The notes under the pieces were generated by a model. The model was not told the DNA's origin. It worked only from the letters and a program-made list of their open reading frames with translations, and did no database searches. The position numbers and the translations under genes are program-made. Positions 44,820 through 53,889 of a stretch of 64,000 nt of DNA are shown here, one piece after another. Location of the stretch: NCBI GenBank assembly GCA_021325275.1, contig JAJPHL010000055.1, forward strand, positions 62,001-126,000, read 5' to 3'. This DNA comes from Terriglobia bacterium. GTDB taxonomy: Bacteria > Acidobacteriota > Terriglobia > JAJPHL01. Position 1 is the stretch's first letter, and each line of letters opens with the position of its first letter.

Positions 44820-46088
44820 ATGGAACCCAACATCCGCTTAGCAGGCGTCTGGAAGAAATACCTCATTGGCGGTTCTCACTATCGCAGTTTGCGCGAAGAT
44901 TTTACGCGGGCCGGCGCCGCCATCGTGCGCGGCGTGGCGAAGGTCACCGGCGCCAAAGTCAACGTGATGCCCCCCCGCCCGGTTTTCTGGGCGCTCAAGG
45001 GCCTCGACATCGGGATCAACCCCGGCGAGCGCGTTGGGATCATCGGCGCGAACGGCGCCGGCAAAACCACCACGCTGCGCTTGATGGCGCGCATCACCAA
45101 AGCCACCAAAGGGACCGTGTACATGCGCGGACGCATCGGCGCGCTGATCGCGGTGGGCGCGGGCATTCACCCGGAACTGAGCGGACGCGAAAACATTTTT
45201 CTGTACGGTTCCATCATGGGGCTGAAGCGCGCCGAGATTCAGCGGAAACTCGACAGCATCGTGGCGTTTTCCGGAGTCGAGGAGTTTCTCGATACGCCGG
45301 TGAAGTATTACTCCTCGGGCATGCGCGTGCGCTTGGGATTTTCCGTCGCGCTGCACGTGGATCCGGAAATCATGCTGGTGGACGAAGTGCTCGCCGTGGG
45401 TGATTTCCAGTTTCAGAAACGCTGTCTCGATGGAATCGACGACATGGCGCGCCAAGGCACAACCATCGTGTTCGTCTCGCACGATCTGCATTCGGTGAAG
45501 CAAACTTGCCGGCGCGTGATCTATCTCAATCACGGCGAAGTGAAGTACGACGGCGAACCCCAAACCGCGATCAACGTCTACATGGACGACATGCGCAGCG
45601 GGACGGGCGCCCTCGGCGGTTCGACGCCAGGCGGACGCGGCACTCGGTTCGGTTCGTTCGACGCGGTGATCGAAGGCGTCCAGTTTCTTGACGGCCAAGG
45701 CCACGCGGTGGAGGAAATCCGCACCGGCGAGCCGCTCACGATTGAGATTCGTTACTACGCGCCCAAGCCCATTCCTGCGCCCGATTTCTCCACTTACATC
45801 CGGCGCAACGATGGCGAGCACGTTTGCTCATCGATGGCCTCTTGGGAAGGCCTGCGATTGAAGGAAATCTCCGGGCGCGGCGTGTTGCGCGCGACGATCA
45901 ATCAATTCGACATGGCTCCCGGCCGCTATCTGGTTTCGGCTGTGATTTTCGATTCCTCGGGCGTGGCCTTTATCGATCATCACCAGGACGCCTACGAACT
46001 GACAGTGCAATCCGACCGGCACGGTCAAGGACTGCTTTACCCCAAAGTTGCGTGGGCGGCGTCGCAGGAAACTCCCGCCGCGCGTTAG
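44820..46088 (+). CDS. wzt: Wzt-type polysaccharide export ATPase with C-terminal domain
   Basis: This 422-residue ATPase has Walker A GANGAGKTT, signature YSSGMRVRLGFSVAL and Walker B IMLVDEVLAVGD, which is the polysaccharide/teichoic-acid exporter type. The C-terminal 150 residues (IEGVQFLDGQGHAVEEI onward) match the Wzt carbohydrate-binding beta-sandwich that recognises the finished chain end. The permease partner is at 53886-54671 on the other strand. The ATG at 44820 is preferred to one at 44784 because the latter would include the -10 element. Confidence 0.9.
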   Translation: MEPNIRLAGVWKKYLIGGSHYRSLREDFTRAGAAIVRGVAKVTGAKVNVMPPRPVFWALKGLDIGINPGERVGIIGANGAGKTTTLRLMARITKATKGTVYMRGRIGALIAVGAGIHPELSGRENIFLYGSIMGLKRAEIQRKLDSIVAFSGVEEFLDTPVKYYSSGMRVRLGFSVALHVDPEIMLVDEVLAVGDFQFQKRCLDGIDDMARQGTTIVFVSHDLHSVKQTCRRVIYLNHGEVKYDGEPQTAINVYMDDMRSGTGALGGSTPGGRGTRFGSFDAVIEGVQFLDGQGHAVEEIRTGEPLTIEIRYYAPKPIPAPDFSTYIRRNDGEHVCSSMASWEGLRLKEISGRGVLRATINQFDMAPGRYLVSAVIFDSSGVAFIDHHQDAYELTVQSDRHGQGLLYPKVAWAASQETPAAR

Positions 46089-46735
46089 CGAACGGCTTCG
46101 CAAATCAGCAAGGAATCCTCGCGCGTTTCCAGACCGCGCAATTCCGGAACTTCACTCTCGCCCCTGCGGCAGTACCGAATGGTGCGAAATCCGGCGGTTT
46201 CCATGTATCGATGCAGTTCCTCATGGTCATAAATCCAGGTATGTCCCCACGCGCGCATCGCCGTATTCACCATCTCACACGGCGTGGCGATCCCGCTGTT
46301 GTGGGGAAGCTTCAACCAACTTTGCTCCCTCCATTCGCTGGACCCATACTGGCGCGCGATTTCTTCCAGCGACGGCGTGGCGACCCGCAACACTCCGTCT
46401 GGAATCAGCAAGCGATAGGCGTCGGTTAGGAAGCGCGCGCCTGTTTCGCGCGGCAAATGCTCGAAGAAATGCTCGTTGTAGATAAATTGGCAGGATGCCG
46501 CCGGCAGCGGATAAGGATCGTTGGCATCCCACGCGAACTCTCCAACGCCGTCGTAGTAATCGGTGTTGATCCAACCGTTCAAGAGAACCGTAGCGCAACC
46601 CACGTGCAAACGCACGGGATGAGGAAACCGCTCGTAGACACGGGCCGCTTTCCGCGCGTTGCGGATCCGCGCGTTGCGCTTCTCCCATCGGCCGGCGGCA
46701 TCGTGTAAACGGCGAGTGATCGAGGTAAGTTTCAT
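46085..46735 (-). CDS. SAM-dependent methyltransferase-like protein
   Basis: This 216-residue protein has a class I methyltransferase look: VRLHVGCATVLLNGWINTDYYD (SAM-binding), FIYNEHFFEHLP, FLTDAYRLLIPDGVLRVATP. It could methylate a sugar in the polysaccharide, perhaps a terminal one read by Wzt. It converges on wzt with a four-base overlap and diverges from the DegT gene. The ATG at 46735 fits; an ATG at 46756 is seven codons longer. Confidence 0.82.
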   Translation of the reverse strand: MKLTSITRRLHDAAGRWEKRNARIRNARKAARVYERFPHPVRLHVGCATVLLNGWINTDYYDGVGEFAWDANDPYPLPAASCQFIYNEHFFEHLPRETGARFLTDAYRLLIPDGVLRVATPSLEEIARQYGSSEWREQSWLKLPHNSGIATPCEMVNTAMRAWGHTWIYDHEELHRYMETAGFRTIRYCRRGESEVPELRGLETREDSLLICEAVR

Positions 46736-46822
46736 GCGGCTTTGCGAGAGCCTCATTATTTTACACTGACGGCGCGGATACGCGACGAATGCAGCGCCGC
46801 TGGCCGCTGTATACTGATACGG

Positions 46823-47971
46823 ATGCCAAGAATCCCGCTCATCAAGCCCGATCTTCCGCAACTGGAGGAAGTCGCTGACTCGTTTCGCGAAGTTCTTTCC
46901 AGCGGAAAAATCACGAATTTCGGAAAATACGTCAGCGCCTTCGAGAAAGAAGCCGGCGAATACTTGGGCGCCGAAACGGTGACTACGTCGTCGGGCACCA
47001 TGGCGCTGCTGTTGACGCTCCAAGCGTTGGGATTGAAGCAAGGCGAAAAAGTGATCCTGCCGAGTTTCACGTTCATGGCTACCGGACAAGCCATTCTCTA
47101 CGCCGGCGGCGTTCCGGTTTTCGCGGAATGCGAGAACGACTTGACCCTCTCGCCCGCGGACCTCGAGCAGTTGCTGGCGAAGCACGACAACGTGGGCGCG
47201 GTGATTCCCGTGCACACTTACGGACTGCCGGCGCGCACCGCGGAGATCGAAACAATCGTCGACGCCGCGGGACGCAAGCGCGGTCGTAAGATTCCGGTGA
47301 TGTACGACGCCGCGCACGCCTTCGGATCGTCGGCCGCGGGCCGCCGCGTGGGAACATTCGGCGACGCCGAGGTTTTTTCGCTCTCGGTGACGAAGATGCT
47401 CGTCAGCGTCGAGGGCGGCATGCTCGCGAGCCGTAATCCTGAAACGATCGCGCTGGTGAAAAAGATGCGTGGCTATGGCATCGAAGCCAACTACAACGCG
47501 CAATGGCCGGGCCTCAATGGCAAGATGAGCGAGTTTCACGCCATCATCGGCCTGCACAACTTACGGCGTCTCGGCGAACTTATGGCGGATCGCCAGAAGA
47601 AAGCGCGCCGCTATCTGGATTTGGTGAAAGCGCGCACCGCGTTCGACACGTTCCCTTGGCCGCAAGGCGTGGAGCACACCTTCAAGGATTTCACCGTGCT
47701 CGTGCCGCCCGGAACGGCGGAGACGCGCGACGCCGTGATGGCGTCGCTTTTGGAACAAGGCGTCGAAACGCGCGCCTACTTCCATCCGCCCGTGCATCAA
47801 CAAGGATGGTTCGCGCGTTTCGCCGATCGTCCGCTGCCGCGGACCGAAGATCTCGCCTCGCGCGTGATTACGCTGCCGTTTTACACCAGCATCACCGAAC
47901 AAGAAATGGAGCACGTCGCCAACGCGCTGGCGTCCGCGCAGAAACACTTTCACGCAGGAGCCTCAAGGTGA
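46823..47971 (+). CDS. DegT/DnrJ/EryC1/StrS sugar aminotransferase
   Basis: This 382-residue PLP enzyme converts a 3- or 4-keto nucleotide sugar to an amino sugar. The family features are GKITNFGKYVSAFEKE, TSSGTMALLLTL, and the PLP lysine in FSLSVTKML. The lysine is present, so it is not the degenerate dehydratase type. A TATACT lies eight bases before the ATG. It opens the plus-strand run that ends with a GT2 at 53889. Confidence 0.92.
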   Translation: MPRIPLIKPDLPQLEEVADSFREVLSSGKITNFGKYVSAFEKEAGEYLGAETVTTSSGTMALLLTLQALGLKQGEKVILPSFTFMATGQAILYAGGVPVFAECENDLTLSPADLEQLLAKHDNVGAVIPVHTYGLPARTAEIETIVDAAGRKRGRKIPVMYDAAHAFGSSAAGRRVGTFGDAEVFSLSVTKMLVSVEGGMLASRNPETIALVKKMRGYGIEANYNAQWPGLNGKMSEFHAIIGLHNLRRLGELMADRQKKARRYLDLVKARTAFDTFPWPQGVEHTFKDFTVLVPPGTAETRDAVMASLLEQGVETRAYFHPPVHQQGWFARFADRPLPRTEDLASRVITLPFYTSITEQEMEHVANALASAQKHFHAGASR

Positions 47972-49017
47972 CGATCCTTGTAACAGGCGGTGCGGGATAC
48001 CTCGGCAGTGTGCTGGTGCCGAAACTCTTGGCGCGCGGCCATCGCGTGAAGGTGCTCGACATCGGCTATTTCGGAATCGGACATTTGCGAGCGTTTCGAC
48101 CGACGGTCGAATTGTTCCGCGAAGATATTGAGCGAGTTGTTAACGACCATCGCTTTTGCGACGAGCTACTCGATCAAGTGGACTGCATTATCCATTTGGC
48201 GGCGATCTCTAACGATCCCTCGGCGGAACTGAATCCCACCTTGACCAAACATGTGAACTTCGACGGCACTTTAGCGCTGGCCGAAGAGGCCCGCAAGCGA
48301 GGGATTCACTTTGTCTTTTCGTCTTCGTGTTCAGTCTACGGCGAAGCGCCGGGAGAACTGACGGAGGACTCACCGCTCGAGCCGCTCACCGCCTACGCTC
48401 ACTCCAAGGTCGAGGCCGAGGCCGCGCTCGGGCAAATGGCGGGTGGCGAGTGGCGTCCCGTTTCGCTCAGAAACGGAACGCTGTTTGGCTATTCTCCGCG
48501 GATGCGCTTTGATTTGGTTGTGAACATCTTTAGTCTTTACAGCACGCTCTACAACGAAATCAAGGTGTTCGGCGACGGCCTGCAATGGCGGCCCTATTTG
48601 CACGTCAACGATTGCGCGCGTGCGTTCGTTCATTTTGCGGAGAAACGCGACCATTCTCATTTTGTGTACAACATCGCGCATGAGAATCTGCGAGTCGTCG
48701 ATGTCGCTGGATTGTTTCAGCAAATGAACCCGCGCCTGAAGGTCTCTCATTTGAACATGGTCGAACCGGATCGTCGCGATTACCGCGTGAGGGCGAGCCG
48801 CATGGAAGGGGCCGGCTTCCTGCCCCGGTTGACCGTCGAGGCGGGTGTCGTCGAAATCACAGAAGCGATTATCAACGGGCAGATTCCCGATCCGGAGTCC
48901 ATCTATTACCGCAATGCCAAATGGTTAAAAGAGCTGAGCGAGTTAGGGAACCGCAGCCACCGGGAGATCCTCGGCCTGATGGAAAACATTCCTAATCGAG
49001 CCGCCACCTCTTTCTAG
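47968..49017 (+). CDS. NAD-dependent sugar epimerase/dehydratase (extended SDR)
   Basis: This 349-residue enzyme has VTGGAGYLGSVL at the N-terminus and YAHSK with a preceding SSCSVYG, the extended-SDR active site. It probably acts on a nucleotide sugar. The start is a GTG at 47968 overlapping the previous stop (GTGA), with CAGGAG upstream. Confidence 0.92.
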   Translation: MTILVTGGAGYLGSVLVPKLLARGHRVKVLDIGYFGIGHLRAFRPTVELFREDIERVVNDHRFCDELLDQVDCIIHLAAISNDPSAELNPTLTKHVNFDGTLALAEEARKRGIHFVFSSSCSVYGEAPGELTEDSPLEPLTAYAHSKVEAEAALGQMAGGEWRPVSLRNGTLFGYSPRMRFDLVVNIFSLYSTLYNEIKVFGDGLQWRPYLHVNDCARAFVHFAEKRDHSHFVYNIAHENLRVVDVAGLFQQMNPRLKVSHLNMVEPDRRDYRVRASRMEGAGFLPRLTVEAGVVEITEAIINGQIPDPESIYYRNAKWLKELSELGNRSHREILGLMENIPNRAATSF

Positions 49018-49026
49018 TCAACCTCC

Positions 49027-49713
49027 ATGTCCGAGACTGGAATCATCATTGTTGGGGCCGGAAAACACGGTTGGGAACTGGACTCCTACCTTTTGGACGC
49101 CGCGCGGGAAGGAAGTCCGCTGCGCTTGGCCGGCTATATCGACGAACACAAAGCCCCCGGTCCATGGGGCTCGTCTCGAATCCTCGGTAACTTCGAAACA
49201 CTGCGGCAAATGGCGGCCGCCGACCCTTCGAAACCACTGCAGTACATCACGGCGGTTGGTGACAATCGCGCACGACGAGAAATGGTGGGCAAACTGGAAG
49301 CGCTCGGCTGCCCGAATCTTGTCCCGGGAATCATTCGCCACCCCTTCTCATCGGTCGGCCTGAAAAACGAGATTGGAGAGGGAACCTGTTTGGCGCCCGG
49401 CAGCATCATCAGCACGGAGGCTCGCCTAGGACGTCACGTGATCATGAATATGCGGGCATTGGTTTCGCACGAATGCGTTGTGGAAGACTACGCAAACCTG
49501 AATCCGGGTTGCATCCTGTGCGGGAACGTGCGCGTTGAAGAGGGAGCCTACATCGGACCTGGCGCGACGGTCATTCGTAACGTTACCGTCGGAGCCTGGT
49601 CCGTGGTGGCAGCCGGTGCGACGGTGTTCACCAACGTTCCGCCAGGTGTCACGGTGATGGGTGCGCCGGCTCGCAAGATCATGAGCAGAGAGGATCTCCC
49701 CAGCCGGCCATGA
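49027..49713 (+). CDS. NeuD/PglD-like sugar O/N-acyltransferase
   Basis: This 228-residue enzyme has an N-terminal Rossmann-like domain (IIIVGAGKHGWELDSYL) and a left-handed beta-helix of hexapeptide repeats, with catalytic His in ALVSHECVVEDYANL. PglD, WecD-like and NeuD enzymes acylate an amino sugar from acetyl-CoA. Here the acyl donor could instead be the ACP made by the next genes; that is inference. Its stop overlaps the start of the FkbH gene (ATGA). Confidence 0.9.
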   Translation: MSETGIIIVGAGKHGWELDSYLLDAAREGSPLRLAGYIDEHKAPGPWGSSRILGNFETLRQMAAADPSKPLQYITAVGDNRARREMVGKLEALGCPNLVPGIIRHPFSSVGLKNEIGEGTCLAPGSIISTEARLGRHVIMNMRALVSHECVVEDYANLNPGCILCGNVRVEEGAYIGPGATVIRNVTVGAWSVVAAGATVFTNVPPGVTVMGAPARKIMSREDLPSRP

Positions 49714-51446
49714 CATTGAATCAAGCCTTGGCAACGATTCATTCTCACCGTCAAGGAAGCGTGCAGCATTCCCTCTCGTTGCTTTGCGGGTTTGAACCCC
49801 TCCATCTCTCCACGTTTCTACAAGCCCACGCCATGGAGCGGCTGGAAGGATCGAACGTTGCGGTCAAGACCGGAATCTTCGGTGACCTAACAGGCAATCT
49901 GGCCCGCGCCACCGAACATCAGGAAGGCGTTGCCGCCGTAGTCGTGGAATGGCCGGATCTGGACGCCCGCCTGGGCTTGAGGGCCAGCGGTGGGTGGTCA
50001 AGATCGATTCGCCTCGATATCGCCAAGACGGTTGCCGCACGCCTGATGCAGCTAGCGGACTTGATCGAGGGACTCGCCTCCGGCACTCCCGTCGCGCTGG
50101 CCGGTCCTTCCTTGCCCTTGCCGCCTCTCGGACATACGCCTCCTGATCAAGCAACCACATTCGAACTTCTGCTTCAGGAACACGTGCTTACATTCCTGCG
50201 CCGTATGAGCGAAAGGCCCGGAGTGCGCGTCGTTCACCCGACGTGGTTGGAGAACGTCAGCCCGTTGAGCCAACGCCTGGACCCGCGCCTGGAGATTCTT
50301 GCAGGATTTCCGTACTCGCTCAAACATGCTGACGCGCTGGCCGCGGCGCTTGTAAACCTGCTTTACCCGAGAGTCGCGAAGAAAGGACTCATCGTGGATC
50401 TCGACGACACGCTCTGGGCCGGGATCGTCGGCGAGGTGGGAGTGGAGAGTATCTCCTGGCATCAAGAACATGGGACCCAGATTCATGCTCTCTTGCAGCA
50501 AATGCTTGGACAGTTGGCTGAGAGCGGTGTGCTTTTGGCAATCGCTTCCAAGAACGAAGCCGCGATTGTCCGCCAAGCCTTACAGCGACCCGATCTGTTG
50601 CTTCCGGCCGATTCATTCTTTCCAGTGATCGCAGGCTGGGGACCAAAGTCCGCCGCCGTGAAAGAGATCTTGCAAGCCTGGAACGTCGGGGCCGAGAGCG
50701 TCGTAATCCTGGACGACAATCCGATGGAACTAGAGGAGGTGCGATCCTTATTTCCCGAGGTGACCGGCCTTCGATTTACTCCGGGCGATCCCGCCGCAGT
50801 TTGGCGGCTTCTGGGAGAGTTGCGCGAGTTGTTTGGCAAGCAGGAGGTCCACACCGAGGATGTATTGCGCGCATCGAGCCTTCGCGCGGGAGAAGCATTT
50901 CGGTCGGCGGGCGGGAATCTGAATAACGGCACTGCCGGAGCAGAATTCCTGGCTTCTCTCGGCGGCTGCGTCGAAATCGATTATCGACTCGCCTCCGCCG
51001 ACGAGCGGTATCTGGAACTCATCAACAAGACCAATCAATTCAACTTGAACGGTGCGAGAATGACGCAAGCGGAGTGGAACGCAGCCTTGCACGCCGATGG
51101 CGCCGTCGCGGTCACCGTTTCCTACCGCGACAAGTTCGGACCATTGGGGAGGATCGCCGTCCTGCTGGGCCGCCGCGCCCCAGACCACATTCGGGTAACC
51201 GCTTGGGCGATGAGTTGCCGAGCGTTCTCCCGAAAAATCGAATACCATCTGTTGGATAGTATGTTCGGTGAATTCGATGTGGAGTGCTTGCTCTTCGATT
51301 TCCGGGCGACCTCCCGCAACGAACCGCTGCAGAGTTTCTTCCGCGATCTGGGCGTGTTCACGCCAGCGGCAGAACCCCTCCGGCTCTCGCGCGGGGATTT
51401 TCGACGACGCCCCCCATTGCCACATGAAGTGAGGGTATGGTCATGA
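49710..51446 (+). CDS. FkbH-like HAD-IIIC protein
   Basis: This 578-residue protein has an N-terminal region of about 215 residues, a HAD-IIIC domain with the nucleophile motif DLDDTLW (Asp230, Asp232, Asp233) and a C-terminal GNAT-like acyltransferase region. FkbH enzymes in antibiotic pathways take 1,3-bisphosphoglycerate and load a glyceryl unit onto an ACP. An ACP gene follows with an ATGA overlap. Here the surroundings are polysaccharide genes, not PKS genes. Confidence 0.9.
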   Translation: MTLNQALATIHSHRQGSVQHSLSLLCGFEPLHLSTFLQAHAMERLEGSNVAVKTGIFGDLTGNLARATEHQEGVAAVVVEWPDLDARLGLRASGGWSRSIRLDIAKTVAARLMQLADLIEGLASGTPVALAGPSLPLPPLGHTPPDQATTFELLLQEHVLTFLRRMSERPGVRVVHPTWLENVSPLSQRLDPRLEILAGFPYSLKHADALAAALVNLLYPRVAKKGLIVDLDDTLWAGIVGEVGVESISWHQEHGTQIHALLQQMLGQLAESGVLLAIASKNEAAIVRQALQRPDLLLPADSFFPVIAGWGPKSAAVKEILQAWNVGAESVVILDDNPMELEEVRSLFPEVTGLRFTPGDPAAVWRLLGELRELFGKQEVHTEDVLRASSLRAGEAFRSAGGNLNNGTAGAEFLASLGGCVEIDYRLASADERYLELINKTNQFNLNGARMTQAEWNAALHADGAVAVTVSYRDKFGPLGRIAVLLGRRAPDHIRVTAWAMSCRAFSRKIEYHLLDSMFGEFDVECLLFDFRATSRNEPLQSFFRDLGVFTPAAEPLRLSRGDFRRRPPLPHEVRVWS

Positions 51447-51688
51447 GCACGGACGTGCGGGAACGAGCAAGTCGCTGTTTTCAAAACGTCTTCCCCGGAC
51501 TCCCCCAAGGGGAGATTCCTCACGCTAGCATGGCGTCACTCGCGGCTTGGGATTCGCTTGCCCACGTGACGCTTCTGATGGCAATTGAAGAAGAGTTCTC
51601 GCTGACCTTCTCGCCCGCCGATTTTCAGGAGCTCACTTCCTACGATTTGATCATCGACTTCATGGAAAGCCAACCGAGCCATGGATGA
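51443..51688 (+). CDS. Stand-alone acyl carrier protein
   Basis: This 81-residue carrier has its attachment Ser38 in WDSLAHVTLL, where the usual pattern is DSL. The ATG at 51443 overlaps the FkbH stop (ATGA); an ATG at 51437 is in frame. It needs a phosphopantetheinyl transferase; an Sfp-type one is encoded at 24245-24895. The last eight bases overlap the next gene. Confidence 0.9.
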   Translation: MSTDVRERASRCFQNVFPGLPQGEIPHASMASLAAWDSLAHVTLLMAIEEEFSLTFSPADFQELTSYDLIIDFMESQPSHG

Positions 51689-52862
51689 GCCGGCGAAGGC
51701 ACAAACATTCGAGAGCCAGGACCTGAGAACCGGTCTAACGGCCTCTTTCGAGCGGAAGATCGAAGAAGCGGATATCGCCACCTTCGCGACGCTTTCCGGT
51801 GACTTCAATCCGCTTCACGTGGACCGGGCCTACGCCAGCCAAACCAACTATGGGAGTCCCATCGTCCACGGAGCCTTTCAAGTAGCCCTGGCGTCAACGA
51901 TGGCGGGAATGTATCTGCCGGGACGTAATGTCGTCGTGGGATCTTTCCAAGCACGTTTCCCAGCGCCTTTGTACGCGCCGTGCGTTGTCGTGGTACGCGG
52001 CGTAATCGTGCACTGGGTCCCTTCCACCAGTACGGGCGTCTTGCGGGTCACCGTAGTGGCGCAAAGCAACTCAAATCTAACGGCGGATATCACGGTAAAT
52101 TTCGGAATGCACGAGCAAGGGTCCGCCAAGGTCGCTTCTGTTTCTCGGGGCGCTCCACGGGGTGAAAACGAATCTCCCCTTTTGGTTGTGACCGGGGCCG
52201 GCGGCGCAATCGGATCCGATCTCGTCGCATCGCTGCCTCATTCATTTCGTATTCTTGCCTTGGCTAGATCGCCGCAAACCTCCGTTCGCTCCGGCGTCGA
52301 GTATTTGTCCTGCGACTTAGAGGAGCCGGATTGGGAATCGACTCTGGATGCTGCGGTCGATGGCAATGCCGTCTACGGAGTTGTTCACGCGGCCTGGCCG
52401 GGCGCGCCGATGGGCGGGCTGATGGATGCGGAACCGGACGTTGTATCTCGCCAAGTCCGCTTTGGAAGCGCGGTCACGATCAGACTTGCGAACTGGCTCA
52501 GCCGGCACGTTCAGGGCAGTGGCCGCTTCGTGGCGCTCAGCTCCACGGCCGCATCTCTGAAACCAGTGCTCAACCTTTCCGCGTATTCCCTCGGCAAGGC
52601 GACCCTGGAACATACCATCCGCTTGCTCGCGCCGGAGCTGGCGCGTAAGAAGATTACGGTTAACGCGGTGTCGCCTTCCTTCATGCCCGTAGGAATGAAT
52701 CGGACAGCCAACAACCGTGCGATCCTCAGCGAAAGCGCCAAAGTTCCGCTGGGAAGACTCTGCTCGGCGGCGGATGTCGTGGCGTCCGTGCGTTACCTTC
52801 TCTCGGAGGACGCGGCCTTTCTAACGGGTCAGGTTCTTCCCCTCACCGGCGGGCAGTTGTAG
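51681..52862 (+). CDS. MaoC-like dehydratase fused to an SDR
   Basis: This 393-residue protein has an N-terminal MaoC hot-dog domain (about 14-140) with its active-site motif FATLSGDFNPLHVD and SPIVHG, then an SDR domain (about 165-393) with TGAGGAIG, the S-Y-K set (ALSST; YSLGK) and a C-terminal LTGQVLPLTGGQL. The pair would act as (R)-hydroxyacyl dehydratase/hydratase and ketoreductase on acyl-ACP. The fusion order and the coupled ACP gene suggest substrate channelling. Confidence 0.9.
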   Translation: MDEPAKAQTFESQDLRTGLTASFERKIEEADIATFATLSGDFNPLHVDRAYASQTNYGSPIVHGAFQVALASTMAGMYLPGRNVVVGSFQARFPAPLYAPCVVVVRGVIVHWVPSTSTGVLRVTVVAQSNSNLTADITVNFGMHEQGSAKVASVSRGAPRGENESPLLVVTGAGGAIGSDLVASLPHSFRILALARSPQTSVRSGVEYLSCDLEEPDWESTLDAAVDGNAVYGVVHAAWPGAPMGGLMDAEPDVVSRQVRFGSAVTIRLANWLSRHVQGSGRFVALSSTAASLKPVLNLSAYSLGKATLEHTIRLLAPELARKKITVNAVSPSFMPVGMNRTANNRAILSESAKVPLGRLCSAADVVASVRYLLSEDAAFLTGQVLPLTGGQL

Positions 52863-52926
52863 AAGCCACGCATGATACAATCGCGGGCGTGGTAAGAGGT
52901 TTTACCCTTCTCTGTTTTTCTTTGCT

Positions 52927-53889
52927 ATGAGCCGCCCCCTCGTAACCTTCATTGTTCCTTGCTACAACTACGGGCGGTATCTGCCTGATTGTCTCGGCAG
53001 CATTTTTGAGCAGCAAAGCGACTTTGATTTTGAAGTGATCGCGATCGACGACGCAGCGATCGATAATTCGCGGGAAATTCTGGAAAGTTATCGCGATCCG
53101 CGAATGCGGATTATCACGCACGAGAAGAATCAGGGCGCGCTCGCCGCCGTCACCCACGGTTTCGAAGCGGCCCGCGGAAAATACGCGGCGCGCATCGATC
53201 CCGACGATCGCTATCATCCGAATTTTCTCGCGACCCTCGTACCGGTGCTGGAAGCGCATCCGGAAATCGGCATGGCGTATGGCGACGCCGCGATGATCAA
53301 CGGCGACGGCGTGGTGCAGGAAGCGGCGCTCGATTCCGTACACGGCGGCCGAGACTTCGTTGGCAACGAGTTGGTCGCGCTGATGCAACATCACTTCATC
53401 TGTGCGCCCACCGCGCTCGCGCGCATCGAAGCATGGCGCGGAGCGCTGCCGATTCCCTCGCACCTGGCCTTCAACGACATTTGGTTCAACTGGATGATCG
53501 CGCGCGATTGGGATTACTGCTACCGGAACGTTGTGGTGGCCGACTATCGTGTCCATGGAACGAATTGGCATGGGCGGATCGCGCGCGATGGATCCGAGGA
53601 AAAGTCGATTGTATGGCTGCTCGACAAGATTTATTCGACGCCCGAAAAATCCGCGGAGTTGGAACGCGCCAAACAACGCGCGCGCTCGCAAGTGTACGGC
53701 GCGCAGTATCTGGGATTCGCGCGGCGATACTTCGGCGCGGGGATGGAAGCCGATTCGCGGCGCTGCTTCCTGCAAGCGTTTCGGGTGAATCCGCGAACGA
53801 TTTTTGCCGATCGCGTCCTCCGGCACTTCTTGGGAACGGTGGTGGGATTGAAAAACTACAACGCCACGAAAGCGACGCTTAAGAGTTAA
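52927..53889 (+). CDS. GT2-family glycosyltransferase
   Basis: This 320-residue GT-A enzyme begins SFIVPCYNYGRYLPD-like (TFIVPCYNYG), with IDDAAIDNS and the RIDPDD metal/donor motif. No TM helix is seen. Its 3' end overlaps the convergent Wzm gene by four bases. It ends the plus-strand run of the locus. A GATACAAT at about 52872 is a weak candidate -10. Confidence 0.92.
   Translation: MSRPLVTFIVPCYNYGRYLPDCLGSIFEQQSDFDFEVIAIDDAAIDNSREILESYRDPRMRIITHEKNQGALAAVTHGFEAARGKYAARIDPDDRYHPNFLATLVPVLEAHPEIGMAYGDAAMINGDGVVQEAALDSVHGGRDFVGNELVALMQHHFICAPTALARIEAWRGALPIPSHLAFNDIWFNWMIARDWDYCYRNVVVADYRVHGTNWHGRIARDGSEEKSIVWLLDKIYSTPEKSAELERAKQRARSQVYGAQYLGFARRYFGAGMEADSRRCFLQAFRVNPRTIFADRVLRHFLGTVVGLKNYNATKATLKS

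Noticed and set aside
46736-47557. A long minus-strand N-terminal extension of the methyltransferase
   Set aside because: It is antisense to the DegT aminotransferase and without family features.
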